DNA from: Candidatus Zixiibacteriota bacterium
GTDB lineage: Bacteria; RBG-13-66-14; B26-G2; WVWN01
Direction of reading: 5' to 3'
Assembly (NCBI GenBank): GCA_011773985.1
Contig: WVWN01000003.1
Span: 1-59,688, forward strand
DNA length: 59,688 nucleotides
Within the stretch, counting starts at the first letter, position 1; every line of letters begins with the position of its first letter. The notes under the pieces were generated by a model. The model was not told the DNA's origin and ran no database searches. It was given only the letters and a program-made list of their open reading frames with translations. The position numbers and the translations under genes are program-made. Below, one piece after another: positions 41,021 through 49,621 of this stretch.

Positions 41021-41029
41021 CGTTAAATC

Positions 41030-41095
41030 CTATTTCCGCTCCGGCGTTAGCCGCCTTAGCGTCTCGAGCCAGACCTCGTCGGCGCGATTCGTCAT
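41030..41095 (-). CDS. Very short open frame between guaA and folE2
   Basis: ATG 41095 encodes 21 residues, MTNRADEVWLETLRRLTPER-K, then TAG. The text looks like the N-terminus of a small helical protein rather than random sequence, so it may be a truncated gene. No function and no clear ribosome site. Confidence 0.3.
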   Translation of the reverse strand: MTNRADEVWLETLRRLTPERK

Positions 41096-41102
41096 TCGCA
41101 AA

Positions 41103-42638
41103 TTACTCCCACTCCACCGTGGCGGGGGGCTTGGAGGTTATGTCGTAGACGACGCGGTTGACGCCGGCCACCTCGTTCGTGATGCGGCTCGAGATTTCGG
41201 CCATGAGCTTGTGGCACATCCGGTACCAGTCCGCGGTCATGAAGTCCGCCGTCGTCACGCAGCGCAGCGCGCACACGTGCTCGTACGTCCGCTCGTCTCC
41301 CATCACGCCCACCGTCTTCACCGGCAAAAGCACCGCGATCGCCTGCGCAATCTCGTCGTAGACGCCGGCCCGCGTTATCTCCTCGCGCAATATGGCGTCC
41401 GCCCGCCGCAGCATCGCGAGCTTCTCGGGGGTCACCTCGCCGACGCACCGGACCGCGAGGCCCGGCCCCGGAAACGGGTGCCGCCCCACGATCTTCTCCG
41501 GCAGGCCCAGCTCGCGCCCCACCGCGCGGACCTCGTCCTTGAAGAGCTCCGCCAGCGGCTCAATTAATTCGAAGGGGACCTCCTCGGGCAGGCCGCCGAC
41601 GTTGTGGTGCGTCTTGATGATATCGGACGGCCCCTTGACCGACCGCGACTCGATGCGGTCCGGGTAGAGGGTCCCCTGGGCCAAAAATTTCACGCCGCCG
41701 ACCTTCTCGGCCTCGGCGCCGAATACGTCGATGAAGGTGTGGCCTATGATGCGACGCTTCTCTTCCGGGTCCGTCACGCCTTTAAGTTTATTTAAAAATA
41801 GCTCGGCGGCCGGCACGACCGTAAGCGGGACCCTAAGCTCGCCCTCGAAGACGCGCTCTACCTCGTCGACTTCGGCCTCGCGCATAAGGCCGGTGTCTAC
41901 GAAGATGGCGTGGACGCGGTCGCCGACGGCGCGGTGCAGAAGCGTCGCCAGCACGCTCGAGTCCACGCCGCCCGACAGCGCCAGCACGACGTGCTCGCCG
42001 CCGACGCGTTCGCGGAGCTCCCCAACCTTCTCGGCCACGAACGACGCCGGCGTCCAGGAGGCTTCCAGGCCGGCGACTTTGAACAGAAAGTTGGCGAGGA
42101 TGCTCGAGCCGTATTCGGTGTGCGTGACCTCGGGATGGAACTGGAGGCCGTAGATGCGGCGGTCGTCGTCGCCGACGGCGGCGTAGGCCGAGTTGTCGGA
42201 GGCGGCCAGCGCGCGGAAGCCGGCGGGCGGGACGTCGACGCGGTCGCCGTGGCTCATCCAGACTTCGAATTTTTTTGGAACGCCTTCGAATAGGGGTTTG
42301 GATGATTTTACGTTTAACGTGGCCGGGCCGTACTCGCGGGCCGCGGCGCGGGCGACTTCGCCGCCGAGCGTGGCCGTTATGTATTGCAGGCCGTAGCAGA
42401 TGCCGAGGACCGGGACGCCGAGGTCGAAGACGGCCGGGTCGGCGCGGGGCGCGTCGTCGGCGTATATCGAGGCCGGCCCGCCCGAGAGGATGACGGCGCC
42501 GACCTCCTGCGCCGCGAGGGCCTTCGCGTTGACGTAGTACGGTTCGATGGCGGCGAAGACGCGCTGTTCGCGCACCTTGCGCGCGATGAGCTGCGTATAC
42601 TGGCTGCCGAAGTCGAGGACTGCTACTTGAAGGCGCAT
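41103..42638 (-). CDS. guaA: GMP synthase (glutamine-hydrolysing)
   Basis: The 511-residue enzyme aminates XMP to GMP. The N-terminal class I glutamine amidotransferase has VLDFGSQYTQLIARKVRE, the nucleophile motif GICYGLQ and the His/Glu pair in GLQFHPEVTHTEYG. The ATP-pyrophosphatase domain has ALSGGVDSSVLATLL, and the C-terminal dimerisation domain ends PPATVEWE, as usual. Length and motifs are fully standard. Confidence 0.97.
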   Translation of the reverse strand: MRLQVAVLDFGSQYTQLIARKVREQRVFAAIEPYYVNAKALAAQEVGAVILSGGPASIYADDAPRADPAVFDLGVPVLGICYGLQYITATLGGEVARAAAREYGPATLNVKSSKPLFEGVPKKFEVWMSHGDRVDVPPAGFRALAASDNSAYAAVGDDDRRIYGLQFHPEVTHTEYGSSILANFLFKVAGLEASWTPASFVAEKVGELRERVGGEHVVLALSGGVDSSVLATLLHRAVGDRVHAIFVDTGLMREAEVDEVERVFEGELRVPLTVVPAAELFLNKLKGVTDPEEKRRIIGHTFIDVFGAEAEKVGGVKFLAQGTLYPDRIESRSVKGPSDIIKTHHNVGGLPEEVPFELIEPLAELFKDEVRAVGRELGLPEKIVGRHPFPGPGLAVRCVGEVTPEKLAMLRRADAILREEITRAGVYDEIAQAIAVLLPVKTVGVMGDERTYEHVCALRCVTTADFMTADWYRMCHKLMAEISSRITNEVAGVNRVVYDITSKPPATVEWE

Positions 42639-42699
42639 TTAAACTCCGGCGACGTCGCGGTCCTTAGGGTACCCGACGTCGTAGTGGAAGGTTACCTTT

Positions 42700-43110
42700 T
42701 TATCTCGCACCGGTTTTACCGAAGGCCAGGCCGACCAGAGCGCCGCCGCCGGTAAACCAGACCAACGACTCGAGGAGCCAGGCCCACGACGCGGCCGGCG
42801 GAATATTCACCCTGATGGCGACGGCGACCGTCGCCGCGAACGCGACGCCGACCCAGACGGCCAAACCGAACAGGAAACCGCGCGCGGCGCCGGCGCCGGG
42901 CACGCAACGGCCGAATATCCAATACATAAGTGCGAATAATAGGCCAGCGCCGATCGACAGCAGGGCCATATGGGTCGTCTGGGCCGGGTACGCTCGATAA
43001 ATATTTTCTACGTAGGCGACGCCGAAGATGACGTCGTGGAAGAGCAAGCCGACCGCTATTTTAAGTATTCCCGCGAGGACGCCGCCGATGATCCACCTCA
43101 AGGACTTCAC
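42700..43110 (-). CDS. Four-helix membrane protein of unknown function
   Basis: A 136-residue protein with four hydrophobic segments (WIIGGVLAGILKIAVGLLF, MALLSIGAGLLFALMYWIF, FLFGLAVWVGVAFAATVAVA, WLLESLVWFTGGGALVGLAFG). It resembles small DUF1440/DUF4199-type conserved membrane proteins in layout only. It lies 22 bases downstream of larE and upstream of guaA. Function unknown. Confidence 0.65.
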   Translation of the reverse strand: MKSLRWIIGGVLAGILKIAVGLLFHDVIFGVAYVENIYRAYPAQTTHMALLSIGAGLLFALMYWIFGRCVPGAGAARGFLFGLAVWVGVAFAATVAVAIRVNIPPAASWAWLLESLVWFTGGGALVGLAFGKTGAR

Positions 43111-43132
43111 GCCTCTGCCTCCTTCGTCACGG

Positions 43133-43960
43133 TCAATCGTTTGCGTCGTCGGCCTTCTCCACCACGCTGCCCGCCCGGTAGCCGTCGAGGTCGAGGGCCA
43201 CGAATTTGAAGCCTAGTTCGTGAAGTTTGGCCGTAACGCGCGCCCTTGCTGCCGCTTGGGCCGCGCGGGGTATCTCTTTCGCGTCGAGTTCGATTCGCGC
43301 GCACGGCCCGTAGTAACGGCAGCGTATCTGGTGAAAACCCAAGTCGGCCAGCGTTTGTTCCGCCTCCTCGACGATTTTCAATTTTTCGGTTGTTATCACT
43401 TCGCCGGTCGGGAAGCGGGAGGCCAGGCACGCCGATTGCGGCCGGTCGAAGTTGGGCACGCCGTTGTCTCGCGCCAACGACCGGACCTCCTCTTTAGTTA
43501 GGTTTACTTCGGCCAAGGGCGATATTATTCCCAACTCGCGCGCGGCCCTCGCCCCCGGGCGATGGCCCTCGAGTTCGTCGGCGGTCGTGCCGTCGGCGAC
43601 GGCGGCGATGCGCTCCTGTTCCGCCAGTTGTCTAAGTTCCGCGAAGAGTATTTTTTTACAATAATAACACCGGTCGGGCGGATTGGCGAGGAAGGTGGCG
43701 TCCTCGGTCTCGGACGAGTCGATGAATATTTGTTCCGCGGCGAGTATGCGGGCCGTGGCTTCCGCGTGTTCGGCCTCGCGGGCCGCGAACGCCGGGGACC
43801 GCGCGGTCGCCGCCAGCACGCGGCCGGGGACCGCTTTTTGCGCGCTCGCGAGCAGAAACGTCGAGTCGGCGCCCCCGGAGAAGGCGACGAGGAGCGAAGG
43901 CAACTTCCCGAGGCGGGCCAGGAGTAGTTCGTATTTTCTTTCCGCGGGGGACTGCTTCAC
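43133..43960 (-). CDS. larE: LarE, ATP-dependent sulfur transferase for nickel-pincer cofactor
   Basis: A 275-residue protein with the PP-loop LVAFSGGADSTFLL (from residue 23), the PPDRCYYCKK motif and the DRPQSACLASRFPTGE motif that includes Cys178, the position of the sacrificial cysteine in Lactobacillus LarE. The extra cysteines of the [4Fe-4S]-dependent LarE type are not evident after this point, so single-turnover sulfur donation is the likelier mechanism. It overlaps mnmA by four bases; larB and larC are 22 kb away. Together they supply the NPN cofactor. Confidence 0.93.
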   Translation of the reverse strand: MKQSPAERKYELLLARLGKLPSLLVAFSGGADSTFLLASAQKAVPGRVLAATARSPAFAAREAEHAEATARILAAEQIFIDSSETEDATFLANPPDRCYYCKKILFAELRQLAEQERIAAVADGTTADELEGHRPGARAARELGIISPLAEVNLTKEEVRSLARDNGVPNFDRPQSACLASRFPTGEVITTEKLKIVEEAEQTLADLGFHQIRCRYYGPCARIELDAKEIPRAAQAAARARVTAKLHELGFKFVALDLDGYRAGSVVEKADDAND

Positions 43961-45030
43961 GCCGCGACCTCGTCGATTACGCCGCCTCCGAGCAGGACGT
44001 CGCCCTCGTAGAAAGCGGCGGATTGGCCGGGCGCTATCGCGCGCCGCGGCTCGTCGAAAGTTACGGCCCAGCGTCCTTCGCCCGTTCGGCGCAGCGTCGC
44101 GGCCGCGCCCCGGTCGCGGTATCGGACCGCTACCGTCGCCCGAATTTCGTCCGCGGCCGGCGGGGCCAACCAGTTTGCTCGGTCCACGTCGAACCGGCTC
44201 GAGGTCAAGGCCGGCCCCTCCGCGAGCACTACCGTGTTCGTCGACGCGTCTATTTTTTTGACGTACATGCGCGTGCCGCGAGCGACGCCCAGGCCGCGGC
44301 GCTGGCCTACGGTATAGCGCGTCAGGCCGGCGTGGCGCCCCAAAACGCGACCCTCTTCGTCGACGATGGGCCCGGCTCGGCCGCCTTCGCCCGCGGCCTT
44401 CTCGACGTAGTCGGCGTAGGGGCCGTCTTCGACGAAACAGACGTCCTGGCTCTCCGGTTTATCGAAGGCGACCGCCGTTACTTCGCCGAGAAGGGCCCTC
44501 ACCTCCATTTTCCGGAGGGAACCGAGGGGGAACCGAATTTGGGCGAGACCTTCGCGCGGCGTCCCCCAAAGGAAGTACGACTGGTCCTTCGCGGCGTCGG
44601 CGGCGCGCCGGAGTATGAAAGACGAGCGCGCGTCGTCGTACTCGCGTATGACGTAGTGGCCTGTCGCGAGCGCGTCGAAGCCCATGGCCCGGGCCCGGCG
44701 CAGCAAGTATTCGAACTTGATAACGCTGTTGCAGCGGACGCACGGGTTGGGTGTCCGGCCGCGGGTGTATTCGGCGACGAAGTCGTCCACGACGGCCCGC
44801 CGGAATTCCTCCCGGTAATCGAAGACGTAGTGGGGGATGCCGATGCTCCTCGCCAAAGCCGCGGCCTCCTTTACTGCCGAAGGGGAGCAGCACGACCGTC
44901 CGGACCGTCGCTGCGAATCGTACAGGCGCAACGTCACGCCGACGGCGTCGTATCCCGCTCGCGCGAGTATTAACGCCGCCGCGGCGCTATCGACGCCGCC
45001 CGACATGGCTACTAATATCTTTGAGGCCAT
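43957..45030 (-). CDS. mnmA: tRNA-uridine 2-sulfurtransferase MnmA
   Basis: A 357-residue enzyme that thiolates wobble U34. It has the PP-loop VAMSGGVDSAAAALIL, the first catalytic cysteine in RTPNPCVRCNSVIKFEYLL, the second in PESQDVCFV, the LRRAADAAKDQSYFL motif, and the C-terminal beta-barrel (YTVGQRRGLG...AVRYRDRGAAATL). Overlap with larE, another sulfur-transferring PP-loop enzyme, suggests shared supply of persulfide or shared regulation. Confidence 0.96.
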   Translation of the reverse strand: MASKILVAMSGGVDSAAAALILARAGYDAVGVTLRLYDSQRRSGRSCCSPSAVKEAAALARSIGIPHYVFDYREEFRRAVVDDFVAEYTRGRTPNPCVRCNSVIKFEYLLRRARAMGFDALATGHYVIREYDDARSSFILRRAADAAKDQSYFLWGTPREGLAQIRFPLGSLRKMEVRALLGEVTAVAFDKPESQDVCFVEDGPYADYVEKAAGEGGRAGPIVDEEGRVLGRHAGLTRYTVGQRRGLGVARGTRMYVKKIDASTNTVVLAEGPALTSSRFDVDRANWLAPPAADEIRATVAVRYRDRGAAATLRRTGEGRWAVTFDEPRRAIAPGQSAAFYEGDVLLGGGVIDEVAA

Positions 45031-45141
45031 AGCTGTTTACGTTCTTTCTAAAAAATATCACACGCTCAGGGCCAAGTCAACGGCGGGCGGATTCGTGGCG
45101 GCCTACCCTCCGCTCGGCCGCGCGCTTCGGCGTTTGCGTTA

Positions 45142-45168
45142 AAGAAATCCCCGGGCGGACCGGGGCTT
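45142..45168 (-). terminator. Terminator of the TPR operon
   Basis: On the minus strand CCCCGG-TCCGC-CCGGGG followed by ATTTCTTTAA, about 31 bases past the end of the last TPR gene. Confidence 0.6.
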
Positions 45169-45198
45169 GGCGGGCTCCGCGGTTTATAGATTTGAAAT

Positions 45199-46083
45199 CT
45201 AGTCGAAACGCCGGCGGTACTCTTCCAGCTTTTGAGCCGCGACCAGGGCGTCGACGTGCTCGTACGCTTTGGCCATACGGAGGAAAGCTCGCTTTGCGCC
45301 GGGGTCGAGTTTCGTGACCTCGCCGTAACGGCGGATGGCGGCGCCGTAGTCGCCCTTCAAGGCGGCTAAGGCCGCGAGGTCGAAGAGCGCGCGTTTGTTT
45401 TTAGGGTCGTAGGTTAAGGCTCGGACGAGCTCATCGGCGGCGAGGTCGTATTCGCCCCGCCGGTAGTGAATTTCGGCGCGGGCGCACCTCGCTTCGGCGA
45501 CGTAGGGGAATACGTCCAGAAACTCGTTCACGTATAACTCGGCTTCGTCGCAACGGCCCGCCTCGAGGAGCGCTTCCGCGAGGTAGTAGGGTGCGGCACT
45601 TTCGCCAGCGGCCATGGCCTTTTTGAATTTCTCTATCGCCGAGGGGAGTTCGTGCCTGGCGAATTGTATCTGTCCCTGAATCAAAAAGGAGCGCCCGGCG
45701 GCGTTTTCCGCTTCGGCCGTCAGTAGTTTTAGGGCTTTCTCGGGAGCGCCGCGCCTCGCCCAACCGCCCGCGAGAATTGTTACCGCTGGGGCCGGTAGCG
45801 CGCAGGCCGGTTCGCTCATGGCCTCCGCCAGGACGGTGACCGCGCGGCCCTCGTCGAGCGTTTCGAGGCAAACCGCGGCGCCGCTCCAGGCGGGCGCGGA
45901 GGTGGGATCGTCGACGAGCGCCCGTTCGTAAAGTTCGAGCGCCTCTTCGTGGGCCCCTTGCCAGCGACGCTCGTCCGCCGACAGTATGACGTCGTCGCCC
46001 GCGAGGTCCGCGGCGGCCAGGGCGACCGAGATAATCGGTGGGATTAAGAAGAAGCTGGCCTTTTTAAGGTTTTTTCCCGGCAC
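45199..46083 (-). CDS. Exported TPR protein (fourth gene of TPR operon)
   Basis: The frame is open to TTG 46155, but that region overlaps the preceding gene. GTG 46083 opens a basic N-terminus with a hydrophobic signal (KNLKKASFFLIPPIISVALAAADLA), so I prefer it; no ribosome site decides. The ~294-residue product contains about six TPR-like helix pairs (AHEEALELYERALVDDPTSAPAW, SAIEKFKKAMAAGESAAPYYLAEALLEAG, YDLAADELVRALTYDPKNKRALFDL). It is the last of four overlapping TPR genes, likely forming a periplasmic scaffold. Confidence 0.7.
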   Translation of the reverse strand: MPGKNLKKASFFLIPPIISVALAAADLAGDDVILSADERRWQGAHEEALELYERALVDDPTSAPAWSGAAVCLETLDEGRAVTVLAEAMSEPACALPAPAVTILAGGWARRGAPEKALKLLTAEAENAAGRSFLIQGQIQFARHELPSAIEKFKKAMAAGESAAPYYLAEALLEAGRCDEAELYVNEFLDVFPYVAEARCARAEIHYRRGEYDLAADELVRALTYDPKNKRALFDLAALAALKGDYGAAIRRYGEVTKLDPGAKRAFLRMAKAYEHVDALVAAQKLEEYRRRFD

Positions 46084-46744
46084 GTAAGGCGGCGATATGG
46101 CTTCGGGCGAACTCGAGGTTCGGGCCCTCCGTCGCCACGTTAACAGTTTGCCCAAGGTAATCTTCCCATATAGATAGGGCTACGCGTTGGTCTATCTCTT
46201 CGTAGGCGAGCGCGAGCCAATATAGGACCGCCACGTCGTCGGGCACGAGGGCCCGCGCTTCCCGGTAGAACTTTATCGCTTGGACCGGCTTGTCGGCGTA
46301 ATAATAAGACAGGCCGCAGTTGAAGTTCGCGTCCGCCAAGCCCGGGTCCAACAACAACGCCTCCTCGAAAGCCCCGGCCGCGCTAAGGTATAAGCCTTGT
46401 TTATTTAATATTACGCCTAAGTTGTAGTAGACTTCGGCCCGGTCCGGGTCGCACCGGGCGCACGTTTCGTATTCGCGGCGGGCTTCTTCGAGCCGGCCTG
46501 TCTCGCCGTAGCAGTAGCCCAAATAGAAATGAGGTACGAGGTCGTGCGCGCGGCCGCTGCACGTCGATTGCAAAATGGTTATGGCTTCCTCCTGCCGGCC
46601 CGCCTCTATCAACTTTTTAGCTGCGGCGACTTCGGCGGCTTCCGCACCTACGAGAGCGGCCGTCGCGCCTGCGAAGAGTACGGGCGCAGCGGCCGCGAGA
46701 ACGACGGCCGCGCCCATTCGGAGATGAGAAAGAGCCCTGATCAT
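46064..46744 (-). CDS. Exported TPR protein (third gene of TPR operon)
   Basis: A 226-residue protein with a signal peptide (MGAAVVLAAAAPVLFAGATA) and TPRs such as LVPHFYLGYCYGETGRLEEARREYETCARCDPDRAEVYYNLG. Translation is coupled to the previous gene by an ATGA overlap at 46741-46744. No enzymatic motif. Confidence 0.75.
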   Translation of the reverse strand: MIRALSHLRMGAAVVLAAAAPVLFAGATAALVGAEAAEVAAAKKLIEAGRQEEAITILQSTCSGRAHDLVPHFYLGYCYGETGRLEEARREYETCARCDPDRAEVYYNLGVILNKQGLYLSAAGAFEEALLLDPGLADANFNCGLSYYYADKPVQAIKFYREARALVPDDVAVLYWLALAYEEIDQRVALSIWEDYLGQTVNVATEGPNLEFARSHIAALRAGKKP

Positions 46745-47340
46745 TTCGCGCTATCCGAGCCCCCGGCGCCGATGTTTTCGAGGGTGGCTAAGTATTCCTT
46801 GGCCCGTTCCACCCACTTGGCCTCTTCCGGCATCGATTCGGCGATGGTCAAATACCGGTCCCACGCGTCTATGGCTTCTACTACCTGGCCGCTCTCCGTC
46901 ATGGCGTACGCACAATTGTAAAGCACGTCCGGCGCGTACGGATCTCCTTCCAGGGCTTTTCTGTAGTTGGCGACGGCTTCGACGTAATCGCCGCGGCGGT
47001 GGTATATCCGCCCCAGATTAAAATAAGCGTCATAGTATTCCGGTTCGATGGCAAGAGCTTTGCGATAAGCCTGGATGGCTTTATCAGGTTCGCCAAGATC
47101 GCTGTAACATACGCCTATGTTGAACTGGGCAACGACGTTCTCGGGGTCCTTGGCGAGGCAACGTTCGAATTTTTCGATCGCCGCTTCGTAGTCTTCTCTC
47201 TTGTACTCGGCCTCTCCCTGTCTAAAGAACTCGTCAGCCTCTTTTTTTTGTTTTATTTTGTCTTCGGCGCCGTACGCCGAGGCCGCCAGCGCGAGGGCGG
47301 CCAACGAGAAAAACGCTATCTTAGCGAGGCGTTTAAACAT
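46741..47340 (-). CDS. Exported TPR protein (second gene of TPR operon)
   Basis: A 199-residue protein with a signal peptide (MFKRLAKIAFFSLAALALAASAYG), a charged linker (EDKIKQKKEADEFFRQGEAEYKREDYEAAI) and four consensus TPRs (VVAQFNIGVCYSDLGEPDKAIQAYRKALAIEPEYYDAYFNLG). Ten bases separate it from the upstream TPR gene. Confidence 0.8.
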   Translation of the reverse strand: MFKRLAKIAFFSLAALALAASAYGAEDKIKQKKEADEFFRQGEAEYKREDYEAAIEKFERCLAKDPENVVAQFNIGVCYSDLGEPDKAIQAYRKALAIEPEYYDAYFNLGRIYHRRGDYVEAVANYRKALEGDPYAPDVLYNCAYAMTESGQVVEAIDAWDRYLTIAESMPEEAKWVERAKEYLATLENIGAGGSDSAK

Positions 47341-47350
47341 GGCCGTCGGC

Positions 47351-48400
47351 TTAAGGACTTTCCAACACCCGGAGCCGTTGTTCGGCGGTGGCCCGGCTCG
47401 CGGCGAGGTCTTCTCGGCCTTCGGAATTGTTTAAAAATAGGTAGTAGTAATGGGCCGCCTCTTCCGCGTTCTCGTCGGCGTCGGCCAACACGGCGAGGTT
47501 GTAATAGGGTTCGGCGAAATCGGGCTTCAAACGCACTACTTCCAAGTAGCCGGCGCGCGCTTGGTCCACGTCGCCGATTTTTTGTCTAACGAAGGAGAGG
47601 CCGAATAAGTAGTAAGGGTTTTCCGGGAATGCGCTCACTATCTGTTCGTAGATTTCGAGCGATTCCTCGAACTCGCTCGCCGCGGCGTAAGTGGCCGCGT
47701 ATTCCGCCAATATGTCGGCGTTTGCCGCCGCTTTGCCGACGGCTTCGAGGTAGTACCTGACGGCCTGGCGTCGGTCGCCCGCGGCCTCGTACGTCGCCGC
47801 CAATTCGGCGAGCGTGCCTCCGTCCCGCCCGTATTTCAGCGCCTGTTCGTAATATTTAATAGCCTGCTCGGTGTCGCCGTCGGCGCGCGCCCATTGAGCT
47901 AGGGTTAAGTAAATGTCTCGCGAGCCCGCCCGCTGGGTTAGGTAACGCTCCAAGCAGGCCCGAGCCTCCGGCCGCCTACCCAAATGGTTCAATAGTTTGG
48001 CCTTCAATAAATACGCTTCGTTCTTGCTTAGGCCGTGGGCGAGAGCTTCGTCAACGTAGAACAGCGCGTTTCGGTTGTCGCCGCGACGTTGGGCTATCAC
48101 GGCGAGGTTGTAGAGGACGGCCGTGTCGTCGGGGTAAGCCTCGCGCGCTATCAAAAGGTCCTTTTCGGCGCTCCCGAACTCCCCGTTCCCAACGAGCCCA
48201 AGCCCCCTGATTAGGTGGGTGGCCGCGTCGTCGGGCCAACGTGCCAAAATTTCGTCCGCGAGCTCGACGGCCCGCCCGTAGTCGCCTACGAGCAACGCCG
48301 CTTGCGCCAGATTTCTACGGGCGGCCAGATCGTCCGCGGCGGCAACAGTCCCCAGGAGCACCCCGACTAAGCATACCCATTTGGTAAGCGAAAGCCTCAC
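47351..48400 (-). CDS. Exported TPR protein (first gene of TPR operon)
   Basis: A 349-residue protein: signal peptide (LTKWVCLVGVLLGTVAAADD) and about nine TPR units (RRNLAQAALLVGDYGRAVELADEILARWPDDAATHL, AAHYYYLFLNNSEGREDLAAS). It heads the four-gene TPR operon. TPR arrays of this kind usually organise secretion, motility or envelope complexes; nothing in the operon says which. Confidence 0.8.
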   Translation of the reverse strand: MRLSLTKWVCLVGVLLGTVAAADDLAARRNLAQAALLVGDYGRAVELADEILARWPDDAATHLIRGLGLVGNGEFGSAEKDLLIAREAYPDDTAVLYNLAVIAQRRGDNRNALFYVDEALAHGLSKNEAYLLKAKLLNHLGRRPEARACLERYLTQRAGSRDIYLTLAQWARADGDTEQAIKYYEQALKYGRDGGTLAELAATYEAAGDRRQAVRYYLEAVGKAAANADILAEYAATYAAASEFEESLEIYEQIVSAFPENPYYLFGLSFVRQKIGDVDQARAGYLEVVRLKPDFAEPYYNLAVLADADENAEEAAHYYYLFLNNSEGREDLAASRATAEQRLRVLESP

Positions 48401-48474
48401 CTTGCGGTCGAAGTCTAACAGAATGCCACGGCATCGTCAAGCTAAATGTCCTTTATTTAAAGGTTATTTTACCC

Positions 48475-48503
48475 TTGACCCTATGTTCGCTATATGCTAT
48501 ATT
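48475..48503 (+). promoter_or_regulatory. Promoter of the 48580 gene
   Basis: TTGACC, 17 bases, TATATT on the plus strand. The expected transcript begins near 48510, giving a leader of about 70 bases. Confidence 0.75.
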
Positions 48504-48531
48504 ATAGTATAACCTAATGCTGGGACAACCA

Positions 48532-48566
48532 GGCCCCCGGACGCGTTTCCGCGGGGCCGTTTTTTT
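48532..48566 (+). terminator. Terminator hairpin in the leader of the 48580 gene (possible attenuator)
   Basis: GGCCCC plus CGGA pair with TCCG plus GGGGCC around CGCGTT and are followed by seven T, ending 14 bases before the ATG and just before the AGGAGGG ribosome site. It lies between the promoter and its own gene, so premature termination is expected unless relieved. A small upstream hairpin (CTGGGACAACCAG) could be part of a switch. Confidence 0.6.
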
Positions 48567-48579
48567 AGGAGGGTATTTT

Positions 48580-49242
48580 ATGGACGGCCTCGAAGTTGTC
48601 TGGTCCGAGCTTTTCGGGGACGAAGACGTTGACGTCGAGTTCGACCACAGCCGTCGCGACGAGCCGCCCTGGTTCGGTTTTATCCCGCGAGTTTTAGGGG
48701 TCGACTTAATGCGCCCCTTCCACCCGACGTTGGCTTTGTGGTGGCGGGGCCGCGTGGTTGAAGTCGCGACCTTTACCGTCGACCGGCGGGAATTTCCCGG
48801 CACGGCCCGAGCGCTGCTCATGCTCGCCGAGTCGTTCGCCGATATGTGCCGGGAGCGGAATCTTTTCGGCGCGTACCTGGCGACTTTCGACCTCTGGCGT
48901 GACGCGCAATGCGCGGCCGCGACTGCGGCCGTCATAAGGGAGGCCGACTGGTGCGGGATGTTCGTGCTCGAGCCTGCGGAGTACGTCGGGAAGGCGGGGG
49001 TGGAGCCGGCGGCGTTATTGGCAGAGGCCATGGCGAACGCGCTCGAGGCGGGTACGATACGTCCTCCGGAGCTGGTGGCGCGCCGGCGGGCCGCGGCCTT
49101 CGTTCCGAAAAAATCAGACCTCCCCCTGGAAGGCGCCCTGGTAGCCGTCGACCAGCGGCGAGGGGAGTTTGAGGAAGACGAGTTGGACGAGTCGGGCCCC
49201 GAGCTGCAAACGCGCGCCCCGGGGCGAGGCGACGACGAGTAG
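48580..49242 (+). CDS. Protein of unknown function
   Basis: The start is ATG 48580, with TAGGAGGG directly upstream; the frame is open to 48517 but that part encodes the leader hairpin. The 220-residue product is soluble, with DGLEVVWSELFGDEDVDVEF, PFHPTLALWWRGRVVEVATFTVD, LMLAESFADMCRERNLFGAYLATFD and a charged C-terminus. The 'HPTLAL..RGRVVEVATF' run resembles a beta-hairpin of nuclease-like folds, but no complete catalytic set is visible. The last 129 bases overlap the 3' end of the convergent dut gene, so part of its C-terminus is the antisense of dut codons. Confidence 0.55.
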   Translation: MDGLEVVWSELFGDEDVDVEFDHSRRDEPPWFGFIPRVLGVDLMRPFHPTLALWWRGRVVEVATFTVDRREFPGTARALLMLAESFADMCRERNLFGAYLATFDLWRDAQCAAATAAVIREADWCGMFVLEPAEYVGKAGVEPAALLAEAMANALEAGTIRPPELVARRRAAAFVPKKSDLPLEGALVAVDQRRGEFEEDELDESGPELQTRAPGRGDDE

Positions 49243-49620
49243 CGCCCGACTCCGACCCCGGTAACCGGTATCCCAGAGCGCGGTCGCGACCGTGACGCCC
49301 ATCCTCAAAAGGCTCGAGCGCGGCCGGGCCAGAGCGCATAAGTCGTCGTGGACGTTAACCTTCTCGCGGAAGGCGACGGCGTAGCCGCCGGGCTCGAGGT
49401 GTATCCATCCCTCGTCGTCGAAGGGCAGGACGTCGACCTCGGGAATGACGCGCGCGTCGTTGTCGAAGGCGAGGCGGCCGGGGCCTTCCCATACGCCGAC
49501 CTCCGCCAGCGTCAACTCGACGCCGTTGGATTGCAGCTGCTCTTCGCCGCAGGGCGTAACCAGCGGCGGCCTCCACTCGAAGACGCGCCGACGCAACTCT
49601 TCGCCCGCCAGTATGGACAT
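49114..49620 (-). CDS. dut: dUTP diphosphatase, archaeal dUTPase/DCD type
   Basis: A 168-residue protein with the dUTPase/dCTP-deaminase fold: EEQLQSNGVELTLAEV (motif 1), IHLEPGGYAVAFREKVNV, ALARPRSSLLRMGVTVATALWDTGYRGRSRALLVV (motifs 2-3) and GARLVQLVFLKL. The text is closest to archaeal dUTPases of the DCD family, which hydrolyse dUTP to dUMP; dCTP deamination cannot be ruled out without alignment. It follows folC by one base and ends inside a convergent gene. Confidence 0.8.
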   Translation of the reverse strand: MSILAGEELRRRVFEWRPPLVTPCGEEQLQSNGVELTLAEVGVWEGPGRLAFDNDARVIPEVDVLPFDDEGWIHLEPGGYAVAFREKVNVHDDLCALARPRSSLLRMGVTVATALWDTGYRGRSRALLVVASPRGARLQLGARLVQLVFLKLPSPLVDGYQGAFQGEV

Positions 49621-49621
49621 T

